In this document: positions 50,297-62,701 of the stretch, piece after piece
Layout of the letters: each line of letters opens with the position of its first letter
Position numbering within the stretch: the first letter of the stretch is position 1
From: Emiliania huxleyi CCMP1516
Taxonomy: Eukaryota; Haptophyta; Isochrysidales; Noelaerhabdaceae
Length of the DNA stretch: 64,000 nucleotides
NCBI RefSeq assembly: GCF_000372725.1
Contig: NW_005202237.1
Span: 182,147-246,146 of the forward strand
Direction of reading: 5' to 3'
Made by a program: the position numbers and the translations under genes
Notes under the pieces: generated by a model
The model's input: only the letters and a program-made list of their open reading frames with translations
Told to the model about the DNA's origin: nothing
The model's database searches: none

Positions 50297-50403
50297 GCAC
50301 TGAACACTGCCCCGATATCGGCTGTCCCGTCCACGGCCCGCATGCAGTGTGTTCGCGTTTCGCCGTTTTGGGCCATTTCACTCTTTGATTCATCGACCGA
50401 TCC

Positions 50404-51476
50404 ATGGGCCGGCGTACGAGTGGCCCCCCGTCGAGCGTCTGGAGGAAGCGCATCCTGATCGGCGCAGTGGTTGCGGGGGCGCTCCTCGTTGCTTTATTGT
50501 ACTCGAGGAAGCAGCAGGGCGGCTTCATGGAGTGCGGCAGCAGCGTGGCGCTCTGCGGCGTCCTGACCCTTTCATCAGGCCTCGGGCCCGGCAAATATGG
50601 CCTCGGGCCGGGACTCCACGGCCTGTGGCCAGAGAATGGGGATTACGGCTCGAGCGCATGCGTGAGGCCCGAAAGCCAATTGCCACCGACCGAGGCGCTC
50701 CATTGCTGCAACGCAGCCGCGCCCATCGCGCCCCTCTGACTCTGCAATGCTGGCGCGTCAGGTGTACACCTGCTACGAGAAGCCGGGCGAGACGGAGGCG
50801 GAGATCCTCGACTTTCAGGAGCACGAGTTCACCAAGCATGGCGCGTGCGCTGGCGTTGACTCTGCTGACGACTACTTCACGCAGGCACGTTTACTCCCAC
50901 GGATGAATCTGATGTGCAGCCATCTGCTTCGCCTCACGCCTTCGCATGGATCGCTGCAGGCATGCGGCTTGGCAAGCGGGCCGCTTGGTCTCATCCGCAC
51001 GGCGCGCGTTGGAGGGATGACACTCATCGAGGTGGCGGCGCAGACAGATCGCCCTATTCGTTGCCCATCACTGACGACCCTCACCCTCACCAGCACATCC
51101 CAGCACGACCCCACACCATCCGCTGACCCCGTTGGTCACGCCCTCCCCGCAGCCCGTCCTCCTCGCCGCCGGATACCCGGTGTGGGAGGTGGACAGCGAG
51201 CACGCGGAGGTGCAACTGTCCGCTTGCGCGAAGCCGAGCGGCGAGTGGGTGCTCGCCCGCCAACGGGACTTTGAGAAGACTTGCGGCGCGCCCAGCCTCG
51301 AGGAGCAGGAGGCGGAGCTGGTCGGCGAGGAGATGGACCTCATCCACCTCCTCGAGAGCCGCACTTGCGTCCCCGGCGAAAGAGGCCCGCCCTGTTCTGC
51401 CGACGCCGACTGCGGCAGCAAGCCCAACTGTGTGCGCTGCGCAAGATCCGGCTTCTGCACCGATCAAGTTTTGTGA
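50404..51476 (+). CDS. RNase T2-family ribonuclease
   Basis: RNase T2 enzymes cleave RNA in the secretory or vacuolar compartment through two catalytic histidines. The first exon has an N-terminal basic patch and one hydrophobic span (ILIGAVVAGALLVALLY), then CAS I as GPGLHGLWPENG. A second exon from 50760 (CGTCAG|GTGTAC) carries CAS II as FQEHEFTKHGACAG. Later coding blocks start near 50963 (CLxS-type CGLASGPLGLIR) and near 51158 (WEVDSEHAEVQLSAC). The C-terminal exon ends with a cysteine module (CSADADCGSKPNCVRCARSG). Exon limits between 50690 and 51150 are not fully fixed. A type II anchor, rather than a cleaved signal, is suggested by the 16 residues preceding the span. Confidence 0.82.
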
Positions 51477-51971
51477 ACGTTTGTGAGGTACCTTCGGCGT
51501 AGTACGTAGATGCATATCCCGATGGCGGGACCGACCCGTGTGATGAATGAAAAATGCCGCCAGGCTGCCGCCCGCACACACACAACACCAACACAGCGGA
51601 AATAAGCAACCCTGTCTGCAGTTCGCCGGCTCCTGGGGGTGTATGTTCGTAAGAGCCAGCACACAGACTCACACAAACAAAAGACACACGAATGGCGTTG
51701 TTGTGTGTGTTTGTGCCAGTGGTGCGCTCCGCCAGTCCCGTGCCCAGTGTTGTGCGCGAGGGAAGTTCGCTGCCTATTCTTCGCCCCCCCGTTGTACTGT
51801 GTTGTATTATACAAAAAGAAAGAAAGAAATCACCGAATTCTTTTGGCTCATAGGTGATTCTCACGTGTGAGCAATACCGACGGCGCCGACGATAGGCGCC
51901 GACGACCTGGGCCTCAAGAGGTCTCCCATTCCGGCCCACGGCTCGACATACACACACTGACCCTCCCAGGA
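51477..51971. other. intergenic; short AAAG-rich tract at 51822-51840
   Basis: No gene recognised. Confidence 0.4.
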
Positions 51972-54900
51972 ATGGAGGAGCACGAGCGGCTGCCTGCTGA
52001 ACTCGCGAGCCAGGTGGAGAGCCTCTTCGTGTCGCAGCCGGAGGCGGATGTGTCTGCGGCCGTGGAGACACTCTTCCAGGTGGAGAGGGCAATCTCCACG
52101 GATGAGCTCTCGGGAGCCATCTCTCCACAGGATGCAGCCCGGGCGCGAGGGATCATGCACGACCCGGATGCTCTGTTCGGGTACGTGCGCGCGTCCGAGT
52201 GCCGCGCTGATGCGGCCGCGATGCTCGTCCTCGCGTCTGCTCACGGCGAGGACGACGGCGCCACCCACGCCCCTGCCGGCGGCGCTCACGTCTTCGAAGG
52301 CGACGGCGACGAGTCCCCGCTGCACGCCCTGTCCGAGGTCACTGGCCTTGCGCCCGAGGAGGCGATCGTGCTGCTCGAGGCGGCAGGGGGCGACCTCTCC
52401 GCGGCCGTCAGCCTGCACATCGAGAACGGCGAGGCCGACGCGGAGCTCCGCCGCCGCCAGGTCGGCTCGGGGCAGGGTTCGGGGCCCGGCCTTGGGCCAG
52501 GAGGAGGCCGACGGTTCGCTCCGCCGCCGCCACAGGCGAGGCAGGCGGACGAGGAGCGGCAAGCGTCTGCCGCAGCAGAGGTCGCCGCCGCGCAAGCGTC
52601 GCAGGCTGCGGAGCGCGGCGAGCCGCCTCCTCCAGGCGAGGCGGCGGGCCCGAGCCCTGCCTCTGCCCGGGGAGCCTCTGCCCGGGGGGCCGCACCCGCC
52701 GCGCGAGCGAGGCGGAGGCTGCCTGCGAGGGCCCGCGCCTCGGAGGAGCCTGCGCCGCGGCACGCGGAGGCGGGCGAGGTGGAGAGGCTGAGGGCGAGGG
52801 CCGTCCTCGAGCTGGCGCCGCTGCTCTGGCAGCTCAAGGCGTCGGACGCGCCAGTCGGCAGCCGCGACCTCGCCGCCGCCGCCGCCGGCTCCTTCGTGCT
52901 CGCTGGCCGGGGCGACCCGCGCGCAAACATAGGCTTCCTTCGCGAGTACCTCGAGTTTTGGCTGGCGCGACGCTCCCCCTCTGCCCGGATCGCCCTGCCC
53001 TCCTCCCTCGCCCGTCACCACGCCCGTCACTCCGCCCCCCGCCCCCTCGCCCTCGCGCAGGTGCCGCCCGCCCCCTCTCTCGCCCCCTCCCTCCGCTCCC
53101 CGCTAGAGATCACGCCCGCGCACTTCGAGCCGTTCGCCCTCGACGGCCCGCTCCTCTCTGGCGCCGGCCACGCCCGCCCGGACGGCCCCGGCCGCGGTGC
53201 GCCCGCCGCCGCCGCAGCTCGCCGCCGAACCGCCTTGAGGAGTGCGCCCTCTCGGGTCAGGCGCCCCGCTGCTGCTGCTGCACCTCGCCCTGCTCGACCC
53301 GAGCGCGAGCTGGTACGGCCGCGAGGCGCTGCGCTGTGCAGCCATCTGGAGCACCGAGCGCACGCTGTACGAGGTGCGTGGGGAGAGAGCCCACCCTCGC
53401 CCCGTCCTTGAGTGCGGAGAAGCCCCACCCCCAACCTTCTCCTGCGCGAGGCGGCGCCTTCCGCGCCGGACGAGCTGCTCCTCGTCGTCAACTGTCGCGG
53501 CTTCGGCTGGCGCAACTTCGACCAGGCGGCCCTCGTCGAGCTCTTCTGGCTCCTCTTCAAGTGGCCACCTCCTGCCTCGCCCCTCGCCCCCTGCCCCTCT
53601 CCCTCCCCCCCCTCCCCCCCAAACCCCTCGCCCCCCTCGCGCCCCCCTCGCCCCTCGCCCCTCCCCCGCAGGACGTACCCCTCCTCCCTCGTCTCCGTCC
53701 TCCTCCTCCACGCGCCCCTCGCCTTCCACGCTGCGTGGCGCATCCTGCGCGCGCTGCTGCCGCCGCCGCTGCAGCCGCTCTTCCTCTTCGTCGGCGCGGG
53801 AAGCGGCCCGCGAGGCGCGCGCACAAAGCTACGTCGTAGAGCCTTGCACGGCGCTGCAGACTTGAACCGCCTCCGCTGCCAAACCACACACCGTCCTCTC
53901 TCCCTTCGCCCAGGGATCGAGACGTGGGTGGCGCCGGAGCTGCTGCCGTCGATCGAGGTTGCGACGCCGCTCCGCACCTCGCCCCTCTCCTCCTCGCTCG
54001 AACGCTACCGCGGGGTGCGCGCCGCGCGCCTCCCGCGTGCCTCCCCACACCCGCACAAGTGACTCCCCACACCCGCACAAGTCGTCATGCCCGCCCACCG
54101 CCCGCCCGCACACACGCCGCCGATAGAGATGGTCCCACTGCGTACGTCTCGCGCCCACGCCCACACACACACGCCCACACACACACCTCCACCCACCCAC
54201 CCCCACACACTTCGACCTGCTCGACAACCCGCAGGTGAGCGTCGCCGAGCTGCGGAGGGCGCGGGGATGCTCGAGCGACGATTTGCCGTCCCCGCCCTCC
54301 TCGCCGCCCACTGCGCCGCCGCCCGCCTCGCCGCCCGATTTCATGGAGGCGCTCGCCGCCGCCGCCGCCCGGATGGATGGCGGCGGGGCCCTCGCGGCAG
54401 ACGGCTGCTCCGCGGCGGCTGAGATCCGCGCCTCCGCCTCTCCGCTGAACGAGCCGGCGCAGGCGACTGCGCCGCCGCCCAACCTGACGGCGCGCGGCTG
54501 CGAGCGAGAGCGAGTAGAGCGAGAGCGATCCCGTCAGTCCAGCCGAGGCGCACTCGAGGCGCCACCCCCCCCCCCCCCCGCGGCTAGGCGCGCTACGCGG
54601 AGAAGCTCATCGGCCGAGCAGGGCGCGCGAGGGGCGAGGGGCGGGCGGCGAGGGGCGACGCCTCGTCGAGCGTGCGGCAGGCGCCCGCCACGCCGGGCGG
54701 AGGCGGCGCGGGAGCGGGTGGGAGGGAGGGCGGCGGCGCGGAGGGGAAGGCGGAGGCGCTGGAGGCGGAGTATGTCTCGTGCGGTGACCCGGCGGTCCTG
54801 CTGCCGCTCGCTGCGGCTCACGTGTCGCTGGGGCACAAGACGGTGGGGGAGGAGCTCTACCGGAGGCTGCTCTGCGACGAGCGGTGCCCCTCCCCCCTTC

Positions 54901-55237
54901 CCCCGCTTCCGCCTCTCCCACCCCTCTCCCCGCCCTGACTTGCCTCCGACCTTGACCCCTCCCCGCCCCTTTCCTCGGAAGCCCGAAGCAGCCTCAGCCA
55001 TGAGCTTGACATGGCAGCGCCAGCCGCTTGGACCCAGCCCCCAGCACGAGCAAGGCCTCGGACCCCCCCCCCCCCCCCCTGCTCCCCAGGTGCGCTCCCG
55101 CCTCTGAGCTCAAGGCGCTCGAGCTGCGCGAGGCGGCGCGGAGAGGTCTCGAGGGTCTTGGGCGTGTCTCCAAGTCCGCGCCGCTCTCGCCGGCCTCGTC
55201 GCCAGCGCCGTGCCGCTTGCCGTCGCGACCGCCGTAG
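51972..55237 (+). CDS. UBA-like plus CRAL-TRIO (Sec14) domain protein
   Basis: ATG 51972. Exon 1 (to about 53000) encodes a helical N-terminus, a UBA-like ubiquitin-binding helix bundle (LHALSEVTGLAPEEAIVLLE, then GGDLSAAVSLHIENG, about residues 115-155), a Pro/Ala/Arg-rich coil, and a CRAL-TRIO N-terminal segment (ANIGFLREYLEFWLARR). Further exons give the lipid-binding CRAL-TRIO domain: LLLLHLALLDPSASWYG, DELLLVVNCRGFGWRNFDQ, then TYPSSLVSVLLLHAPLAFHAAWRILRALLPPPL, matching Sec14 VxDxxG and the gate helix. Later blocks (HFDLLDNPQ, VSVAELRRARG, 54210-54480; AAHVSLGHKTVGEELYRRLL, 54780-54885; 55110-55237) probably belong to the same gene. Introns are CT-rich. Exon edges after 53400 are provisional; a separate gene at 54.2-55.2 kb is possible. 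Confidence 0.62.
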
Positions 55238-55845
55238 GCTGGGGTGGTGCCCGGGCTGCGCCAATTTGTCCGACGACGTCTGTCCCTGCAGTATGGGGAG
55301 GCGGGCGGTTGGAGATTGCTGATGGAGTGAATGTATGCGATGCGTCTTTTGTCGTTGAGACAAGAGAGATGCTCTGCTCTGTGCGCGTGTGATCCCCGTG
55401 TCCGTGTGTGCATGTATCTCGGTGCACGACCGGCTTTCTCCTCATCCACGCGGCGGCACACACGTTTGCACAATATATTTCTCGAAAGACGAGTGGTTAG
55501 AACAGGAATAACGTCCAACGTGAACGAAAACACATGTCAAATGTCATCCGTAAATCCCATCTCGTCTCAGAGTTTGACTGTTTTATTCACATTTATTTAA
55601 TAAAAACGATCACCGCATGATCACACAGAGCTTTCTCCCGAACGGCCGAAGAGATTCCAACCCCCGCTCGCAGTGTATGGCTCTACACAATCACATCTCT
55701 CCCCAATCTAATCACAGCTGCGCCTACTTCCCCCTCTTAAAACGACTACCGACTCTTCACGCGTGTGCCGGAACGAAGCGTTGTAGATGGAGATGTGGTC
55801 GTCCTGCCTGGGCCCAGGGGTGGTTGACCCGCCCCCGGGGCCTCA
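55238..55845. other. convergent spacer, AT-richer
   Basis: Contains an AATAAAAACG motif at 55599, a possible polyadenylation context for the plus-strand gene. No gene seen. Confidence 0.4.
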
Positions 55846-56783
55846 TCACTCGTGGCCACGCAAATCGATCACGGGCAATCCGCCTGGCCCCGACGGCGCC
55901 TTTCGAACCGTGTACGAGAACTGCATCCACTTGTAGCCCCCGTCGCCAGCCGACGGGTGCGACGGCCGGAGTAGCTTCCCATACTCCTTTGGCTTGGCCT
56001 TTGCATAGTTGCGCAAATCCTCGAAGGATAGGTGGACAAAGGAGAAGGGCCCGCCGCTCTCCTTGGCGCGCCCCTTGGGAGGCGCGTAGCCCGTCACAGC
56101 GCTCAGCCACGAGCGGGCCTCGCCATAGAGCAGCAGCATCTCGCCCGGCCGTAGGGGTACCTCCAGGGCCTGCTCGTCCTTGCGACGAGTGTACTTGAAG
56201 CCCTCCGTGACGCTCGCAGCGTCGCCGAGGAGCACCAGCAGCTTGAGCCCGCCGTCGCCACCGTTGGCCCGCAGCTTGTCCGCGCTCCAGCCGCAGAGCG
56301 AGCTCGCTGGTCTGATTTGACGACCTCCCATGGTCTCGAAAGCGACTCGCACGCAGCAGGGCATGAATTCCTCCAGCTTCGCTTGCGCTGCCGCCGGGAG
56401 CGCCGGAGCGGCAGCTCGTATCGTGGCGAGAACGGCGGCGGCGGCACCAGACTCGTGCATGCTATCGTATGGGACCATGTGCCTGGCGAGGGAGCGGGGG
56501 GTGGTGTAGTTGGGAGGGGCGGTGGGGTACGAACTAGCAGATTCGAAATGCGCCTGCCATGCAAGCCGAGGCCCGACCAGTCGACCTCCGTCATACCTGC
56601 CGGCTGAAACGGAACGCCATTCGCCCCACGAACCCGCTCGCCTTCGCAGAGCCCACCGCACACGCCCTGCGCGCCCGCCTGAAAGGACTCGCGCAGGAGC
56701 GCTCCTCGAGCGGGATGCCGTCGACCCTGTTCGCGCCGTCCACCGCTCCGCGGCCGTCGAAAGAGTTCGTTTCGCCGCAATGA
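55846..56783 (-). CDS. uncharacterised protein, faint AlkB-like resemblance
   Basis: Upstream exon at about 56775-56600 (NSFDGRGAVDG, IPLEE) and main exon from about 56495 to 55846 (HMVPYDSMHESGAA, CCVRVAFETMGG, LKLLVLLGDAASVTEGFKYTRR, LEVPLRPGEMLLLYGEARSW, GPFSFVHLSFEDLRNYAK). The order of a flat strand, VPLRPGEMLLLYGEAR and a following helix resembles the 2-oxoglutarate oxygenase AlkB barrel. The iron-binding His-x-Asp...His is not evident, so an inactive relative or an unrelated barrel is possible. The acceptor TCGCCAG|GCACATG at about 56481 is one option for the exon start. Intronic and 5' limits are uncertain. Confidence 0.4.
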
Positions 56784-56845
56784 AGCCCCCCCCGTTGTAG
56801 TTAGGTTTCTACGAGGTGATCGCCTTGGATGAGCAATGCATACGC

Positions 56846-57868
56846 CTAGTTGGACCTCAGATCGCCCGACCGACCGTCCGTCCGTGTTCCTTCCTGCAGC
56901 TGCGCCGGGAGGGTTCCGAGCCGGACGCATCCCTCGTCGATCTCGCTAACCTCCATCCTCAGCGGCAGAACTGGCGCGAGGGAGGCGGGGACGGGCCGCG
57001 GCGAGGCAAGCACCATTACCTCTCCGTCAGGAGGCTCTCCGTAGGGAAGGGCCGAGTTCGCATCCATGTCGGGTGATGGCACTGTGATCGGCGGTGGCGT
57101 CGAATCCATGTCGGGTGATGGCACTGTGATCGGCGGTGGCGTCGAATCCATGTCGGGTGATGGCACTGTGATCGGCGGTGGCTCCATGTCGGGTGATGGC
57201 ACTGTGATGGGCGGTGCGTCCACGGTGTCGGGCGTCTCCTCTTGCTGCATCTCCTCTCGAAGGGGCTGGACGCTGGCTGGCAACATTACCTCGTCGCGTA
57301 GGCCTTTCACCGCCTGGCGGAGCAACCCGTCAAAGTCACCCTCGCCGATTCTGACGAGCTCCTCCTGTAGCTGAATCACTGCGCTCGCGTATGCTGCCCT
57401 CGCCTTCTTCATTGCCGCCTGGGACTCCACCCAGGCGGCGGATGCGGATCGCACGCTGTCTGCCAGCTTCGTTGCTTGCTCGTAGTCTCGCGCGCCATTC
57501 ACCTTCGGGGGCCGCTTCAGGTGCTCCTGGGCCAACTTCAATGCACAGGCACCAATCTCCTCCCCACCCGAAGGTGTGGCTGCGTCACACGCCGCAAGCG
57601 CCTCGGAGAGAAGGCCGTCAAAATCGGCCTCTCCGGCAGCCGCGAGCTCCATCTGGAGGTTAAGTATGGCCTTGAGCCAGTTCTTCCCCTCCCCTCGCAG
57701 CTCGCGCTTGGCATCCCTTGCCGCCTTGCGCAGGCTCTGGCGCTTGGCCCCAACGCAACGCCGCTTGTCCACTTCCCACCCCTTGATGTATTCCGGACTT
57801 TGGAGGTGCTTCTCGAGCGACCTTGCGAGCTTTGCCTTCGCGTCGGTCTCCATGGCCACCGCTCCCAT
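56846..57868 (-). CDS. uncharacterised coiled-coil protein with repeated PPITVPSPDM tail
   Basis: From ATG 57868 (a possible earlier start at 57978 adds 37 residues), about 340 residues. Helical, Lys/Ala/Glu-rich, with two related segments: ILNLQMELAAAGEADFDGLL and VIQLQEELVRIGEGDFDGLL. Each is followed by an Ala-rich helix, so the core is an internal duplication of about 105 residues. The tail has four copies of a 10-14 residue unit, PPITVPSPDM(DST), encoded by a 42-bp tandem repeat (57064-57220). No signal peptide or known domain. The tail suggests a flexible linker. Confidence 0.6.
   Translation of the reverse strand: MGAVAMETDAKAKLARSLEKHLQSPEYIKGWEVDKRRCVGAKRQSLRKAARDAKRELRGEGKNWLKAILNLQMELAAAGEADFDGLLSEALAACDAATPSGGEEIGACALKLAQEHLKRPPKVNGARDYEQATKLADSVRSASAAWVESQAAMKKARAAYASAVIQLQEELVRIGEGDFDGLLRQAVKGLRDEVMLPASVQPLREEMQQEETPDTVDAPPITVPSPDMEPPPITVPSPDMDSTPPPITVPSPDMDSTPPPITVPSPDMDANSALPYGEPPDGEVMVLASPRPVPASLAPVLPLRMEVSEIDEGCVRLGTLPAQLQEGTRTDGRSGDLRSN
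57064..57222. repeat. 42-bp coding minisatellite
   Basis: Four near-identical units of TCGGGTGATGGCACTGTGAT plus GGCGGTGG..., the last two shortened to 33 bp steps; all in frame on the minus strand. Confidence 0.95.
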
Positions 57869-58007
57869 CCTGGCGGCAGTGTCACGGGTGTCGGAAGCGC
57901 GTTCTTTGAAGTCGGTGAAACTTCCGCTGTCGGGCGATCTCGTGATTAGTAAAGGCCCTTGTGTAGCTCTTACGAACATTCCCGAAGGAGGGCTGCTGAC
58001 AGGGTTT

Positions 58008-59230
<1,223 letters not shown>

Positions 59231-60088
59231 ATGCCCCCGACACTCGAAGAAGCTTCCAGGAGGCCAAATATACTCTGCTTCCTCTTTGACGACTACGATG
59301 GTGTGAACATGAGCGTGTACCCAGGGGGGCTTGCAGCGGGCTCGCAACCCAACTTGGAGAGGGTAGCACGAGAGGGCCTCGTCTTTGATCGTGCATTCAC
59401 GTAGTCCAACCCACTGTGTGCACCATCGCGATACAGTTTCCTCACAGGGCGATATGGCACCTCTTGCTATAGCTCTGTCTGCCGTGGTGAAAGTGACTTC
59501 TCACCTCCAGCACATAATAGTAGCACCAAGTTTGGTGTGCCAAACCCATTACACAAGGTCCAGGCTATGCCCAACCAGTTCAATGTCCCGCTTGAACACG
59601 ACCGGTCGAACATCGGTGCACTTTTGGCGGATGCGGGCTATGCCACGGGCTTTACAGGCAAGTTCCATGTTGGGCCCTTGTGGACGCAAGAGCAGCTGCT
59701 TGAGTACTCCAGCGCGAACCATAGCGACCGGTTAGGCATGAGCAATCTCTTCTGCCGGAATGAGCTGACTGCTCGGGAGATCATCCGGCGGACATACGGC
59801 TTCACCTGGGCGAAACATGTCTACGACCAGAATATGCGTCAGCCATTCGCAGAGCACAACCCGGACTGGACCCTCGCTGCGGCACACGAATTTCTTGAGG
59901 CACATCAGCAGCAGGCGTTTTATTTACACGTGTGCACTACCCTGATGCATGGGACTCCAGGAAGTTGGGCGCGGGCGCTGGACTTTCCAGCCGTCTCGGG
60001 GGAGGGGCTTCTTGGTGAAAGCACGCTGCCGCGAAGATATAATGTGACACCTTTAGGCACTTACGGACCGATCTATAGCTTGCTTTAG
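59231..60088 (+). pseudogene. sulfatase, interrupted by an in-frame amber codon and truncated
   Basis: Arylsulfatase-type enzyme. ATG 59231 then RPNILCFLFDDYDG (two metal-binding Asp), NLERVAREGLVFDRAFT, a TAG at 59402-59404, and in the same frame SNPLCAPSRYSFLTGRYG. This is the C-x-P-S-R motif whose Cys (59417) becomes formylglycine. After it come LLADAGYATGFTGKFHVG, YLHVCTTLMHGTPG and a stop at 60088. Family members usually read a Ser/Thr or Ala at the TAG position. Length is about 286 codons against 450-550 in the family, so the C-terminal half is missing. Base composition is markedly lower in GC than the neighbours. Two lesions suggest a pseudogene; an unusual intron using TAG as acceptor would still need a donor I cannot find. 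Confidence 0.78.
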
Positions 60089-60643
60089 TTTACCGAACTT
60101 GTTTGTGGGTCGGTCCCGATTGTGCGTTGATTGTGGATTGAGTGTTACGGATCCCAAGACACATTTTATTAAGGTTTTCTGTGGTAGCACCTCCATCGGT
60201 CCGTGGCCCGAACGAAAGCTAGTTCCACTGCGCAAGATATGCTCAAAACCAACGACACAGCACACAAAGAGTCAGCGAAGACGGTTGTTGTGGGGCGGCC
60301 AGCATGCCGGTAGGTAGGGTAGGTCTGGGCCCTCCCGTCGGGTTTTTCCCTCTCTTCACGCCGGAAGTTTCACAGGAAAAAAAGAAAAAATTCCGCCGAA
60401 ATCACGATGTCAACCCTCCCCAAGTGGGTGATCTGGTGCTTGTAGGGCTTGAGAGTGGCCTGTCATGTCTCAGGAAGGACTGTGGTTGCAGGAGAGTACC
60501 ACCAACCATCACTTTAGTTGGTATAGTACCCCACCTTCACCCGTCCCATGATTTCTTTTTTAGTTTCCCATAAGTAGGGTTGGTAGGTAGGTAGGTAGGT
60601 AGGGGCACCGCAGGGGCCGGTCGGGTTTTTGCAGAATTTCAGC
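60089..60643. other. AT-richer spacer with repeated (GTAG)n segments
   Basis: GGTAGGTAGG...GTCGGGTTTTT occurs at 60309-60345 and again at 60582-60631. No gene. Confidence 0.5.
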
Positions 60644-61807
60644 ATGCTGGCCGCCCAAGCAAAAAGAATACACACCCGCCAGAACGGCGTAAGCGAGAGA
60701 AAGGACGCACGTCGAATGCCGCATGCATGGCTCCGGGTCAACACGACGTTGAACCACGCAGATCTCGCCCGCCTAGTGCCGGGTATACAGCCAGCCACCG
60801 ACGAGGAGTGGTTGCAACGGCACCACACGGTTTTGCAGCTCAAGAAGACGGTTGCCAGTCATCATGCGCCGCTCTCGGCCAATCAGCAGAGGAGCACAGA
60901 GCAGTGGATACGGACCCTCGATCCTAGTCACGCGACGCTGGTGCAGATCGGAGCCAACCTGCACCAGAGCACGAGCTACGCCAACAGTGACCCAGGGCCG
61001 CAGTGCGTGGCGCTCGGATGGCGTGCCCTCCTGCTTGAGCCCGCGCCGCCCATCTTTGCGAGGCTGCGCGCCAAGTATTCGAATCGCACGCGTTACCGGC
61101 GCGTGCGGACGGTGAACGCCGCGGTGTGCGACCAGTGTGGGTCGGAGCCGGTGCCGTTCTGGCACGTGGACACGTCAAACGCGACAGGGAACTGGGGCTC
61201 TTTGCACGCTGATGCTAGGTGCCTCCCCCTGCACGACAGGGCCATCGGCAGGCGTGTGAGCAGGAGCGTGACCAACGGCGAGCACGTCCGCCTCGAGGCG
61301 ATCGACACCTTCATCTCCGAGATCTCATCGCTCAGCGCATCGCACCTCGTCCAGTTCCAACGGCTCTACACGACGCAACGCGGCCCGTGCGCCCTGTGCG
61401 GCCAGCTACTGGCGGGCCGTGCCTACGACGCCTCTTGCAGCTCGCGCGTCATCCGCGACAACATGCGCTCGACTACCGTGCGCTGCTACTGCATGCGACA
61501 GGAGCTACCGTGGGAGCACGTCTCACTCTTGACCATTGGTGCGCACACACACTAGCGCCGCAGACGGGCCTGCGTCGCATATACTGACGCACGAGGGCCC
61601 CGCGCAGATGCGGAGGGTCACGACTACAGTGTGCTGTCTCAGTACCCGTTTGCCTCCAGTCCGGTCCAGCGGGTCGTCTTCGAGGCGACGCACATGCGCA
61701 ACGTCGACTTCGATCGCGCTGCCGCGCTGCTCGATTCGCATGGCTTCGTCTTTCTGAAGGGCGGCTACAAGGCCGGTGACAACGTCTGGCACCACCCCGG
61801 ACGTTGA
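60644..61807 (+). CDS. FkbM-family SAM methyltransferase
   Basis: FkbM-type methyltransferases O-methylate sugars or other small groups, in algae often in the secretory pathway. Exons 60644-61538 and 61608-61807, GT-AG intron of 69 nt (ATTG|GTGCGC...GCGCAG|ATGCGG) that restores LLTIDAEGHDYSVLSQYPF. The SAM site is LVQIGANLHQSTSY, with CVALGWRALLLEPAPPIFARL, VNAAVCD and FWHVDTSNATGNWGSL. The closing part VVFEATHM...AALLDSHGFVFL is typical of the family. The region between (QRGPCALCGQLL...) is cysteine-rich. The N-terminal 90 residues are not conserved. The start ATG 60644 is the first in frame; a signal peptide is not obvious. Confidence 0.82.
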
Positions 61808-62701
61808 CTGCCAACCGGCCATGCGCGCCCGCCGGTGGGCGTCCATGCGGCGGAGCCGCCGCTAGAATTGTTTTGGGGCTGAGGCCCTGCCTCTCACTCG
61901 GAGAGCGCATCGATTTCCCCCCCAGAGGAGTGTTTTCCGTCGCGTGAGAAAAGTGTTGGTAGGGAAAGGGGGAGGAAGCTACAAAGGCTTGACTAATAGC
62001 CGCCGTCGGAGTGGAGCGTGCTCGAGGTGGCCGTCTGGCTCGAGCACCGCTCCCCGGCTCTCTCTCGCACGCCTCGATCTCACCGAGCGCGCCGCCCTGC
62101 GCGCGACTATGAGCAAGGAGAAGATGGACGCGGCGTCTCCCTCGCTCTGTGCGCGGAGTTCGAGCTCCTGCTCAAGCTGGGCGTAGCCGCAGGTGGCCGC
62201 AGTCCCTCGCACTATCATCACGGGTAAACTCCCGACCCTCCGGCTAACTAAACTGGGTTGACGGCCGGCAGATCCATTGGGCGAGGGAGCGAGCGGGCGT
62301 CGCGTGACGCGTCACACCCCTCAGCCTCTCACCGATGGCAGAGCGTATGGGCTGCGCAAAAATCGCCTTGGAGCACTTGGAGTGCAGTCATTAACCTCAC
62401 ATCCAGGGCCGGGGAGCTAAGAAGCGCACCCAGCGGGCCGGATGATCGGCATCGGGTTACGGGCTAGAGAGCCCTAGCCCTGGGGGGGCGCGCGTTCGCA
62501 GGGAAAGGGCCGTAAAGTAAACACGGGTCTCCGAGGGTTAGTTCCGTGTACCGGGTTTCCCCTTAACTGCAGAACGCCCCCTCTACTCGGAGCTAACGGA
62601 CACACAACACTGTACTCCACGCACGTACACGGATACGCTGGAGATTGGTTTTTTTTTAAAGGCAGAGGGTGCCGTGTTTGTGCTCTGCATCCCGCATCGC
62701 G
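61808..62701. other. repeat-bearing spacer
   Basis: No gene recognised. Includes the dispersed repeat at 62433-62538. Confidence 0.5.
62433..62538. repeat. dispersed repeat, copy 2
   Basis: Partner of 18537-18643, same orientation, ending ACACGGGTCTCCGAGGG in both. Confidence 0.85.

Noticed and set aside
59402-59404. TAG as a recoded amino acid
   Set aside because: MESD, the ankyrin gene and the nitroreductase end in TAG at family-appropriate positions, so general reassignment is not supported.
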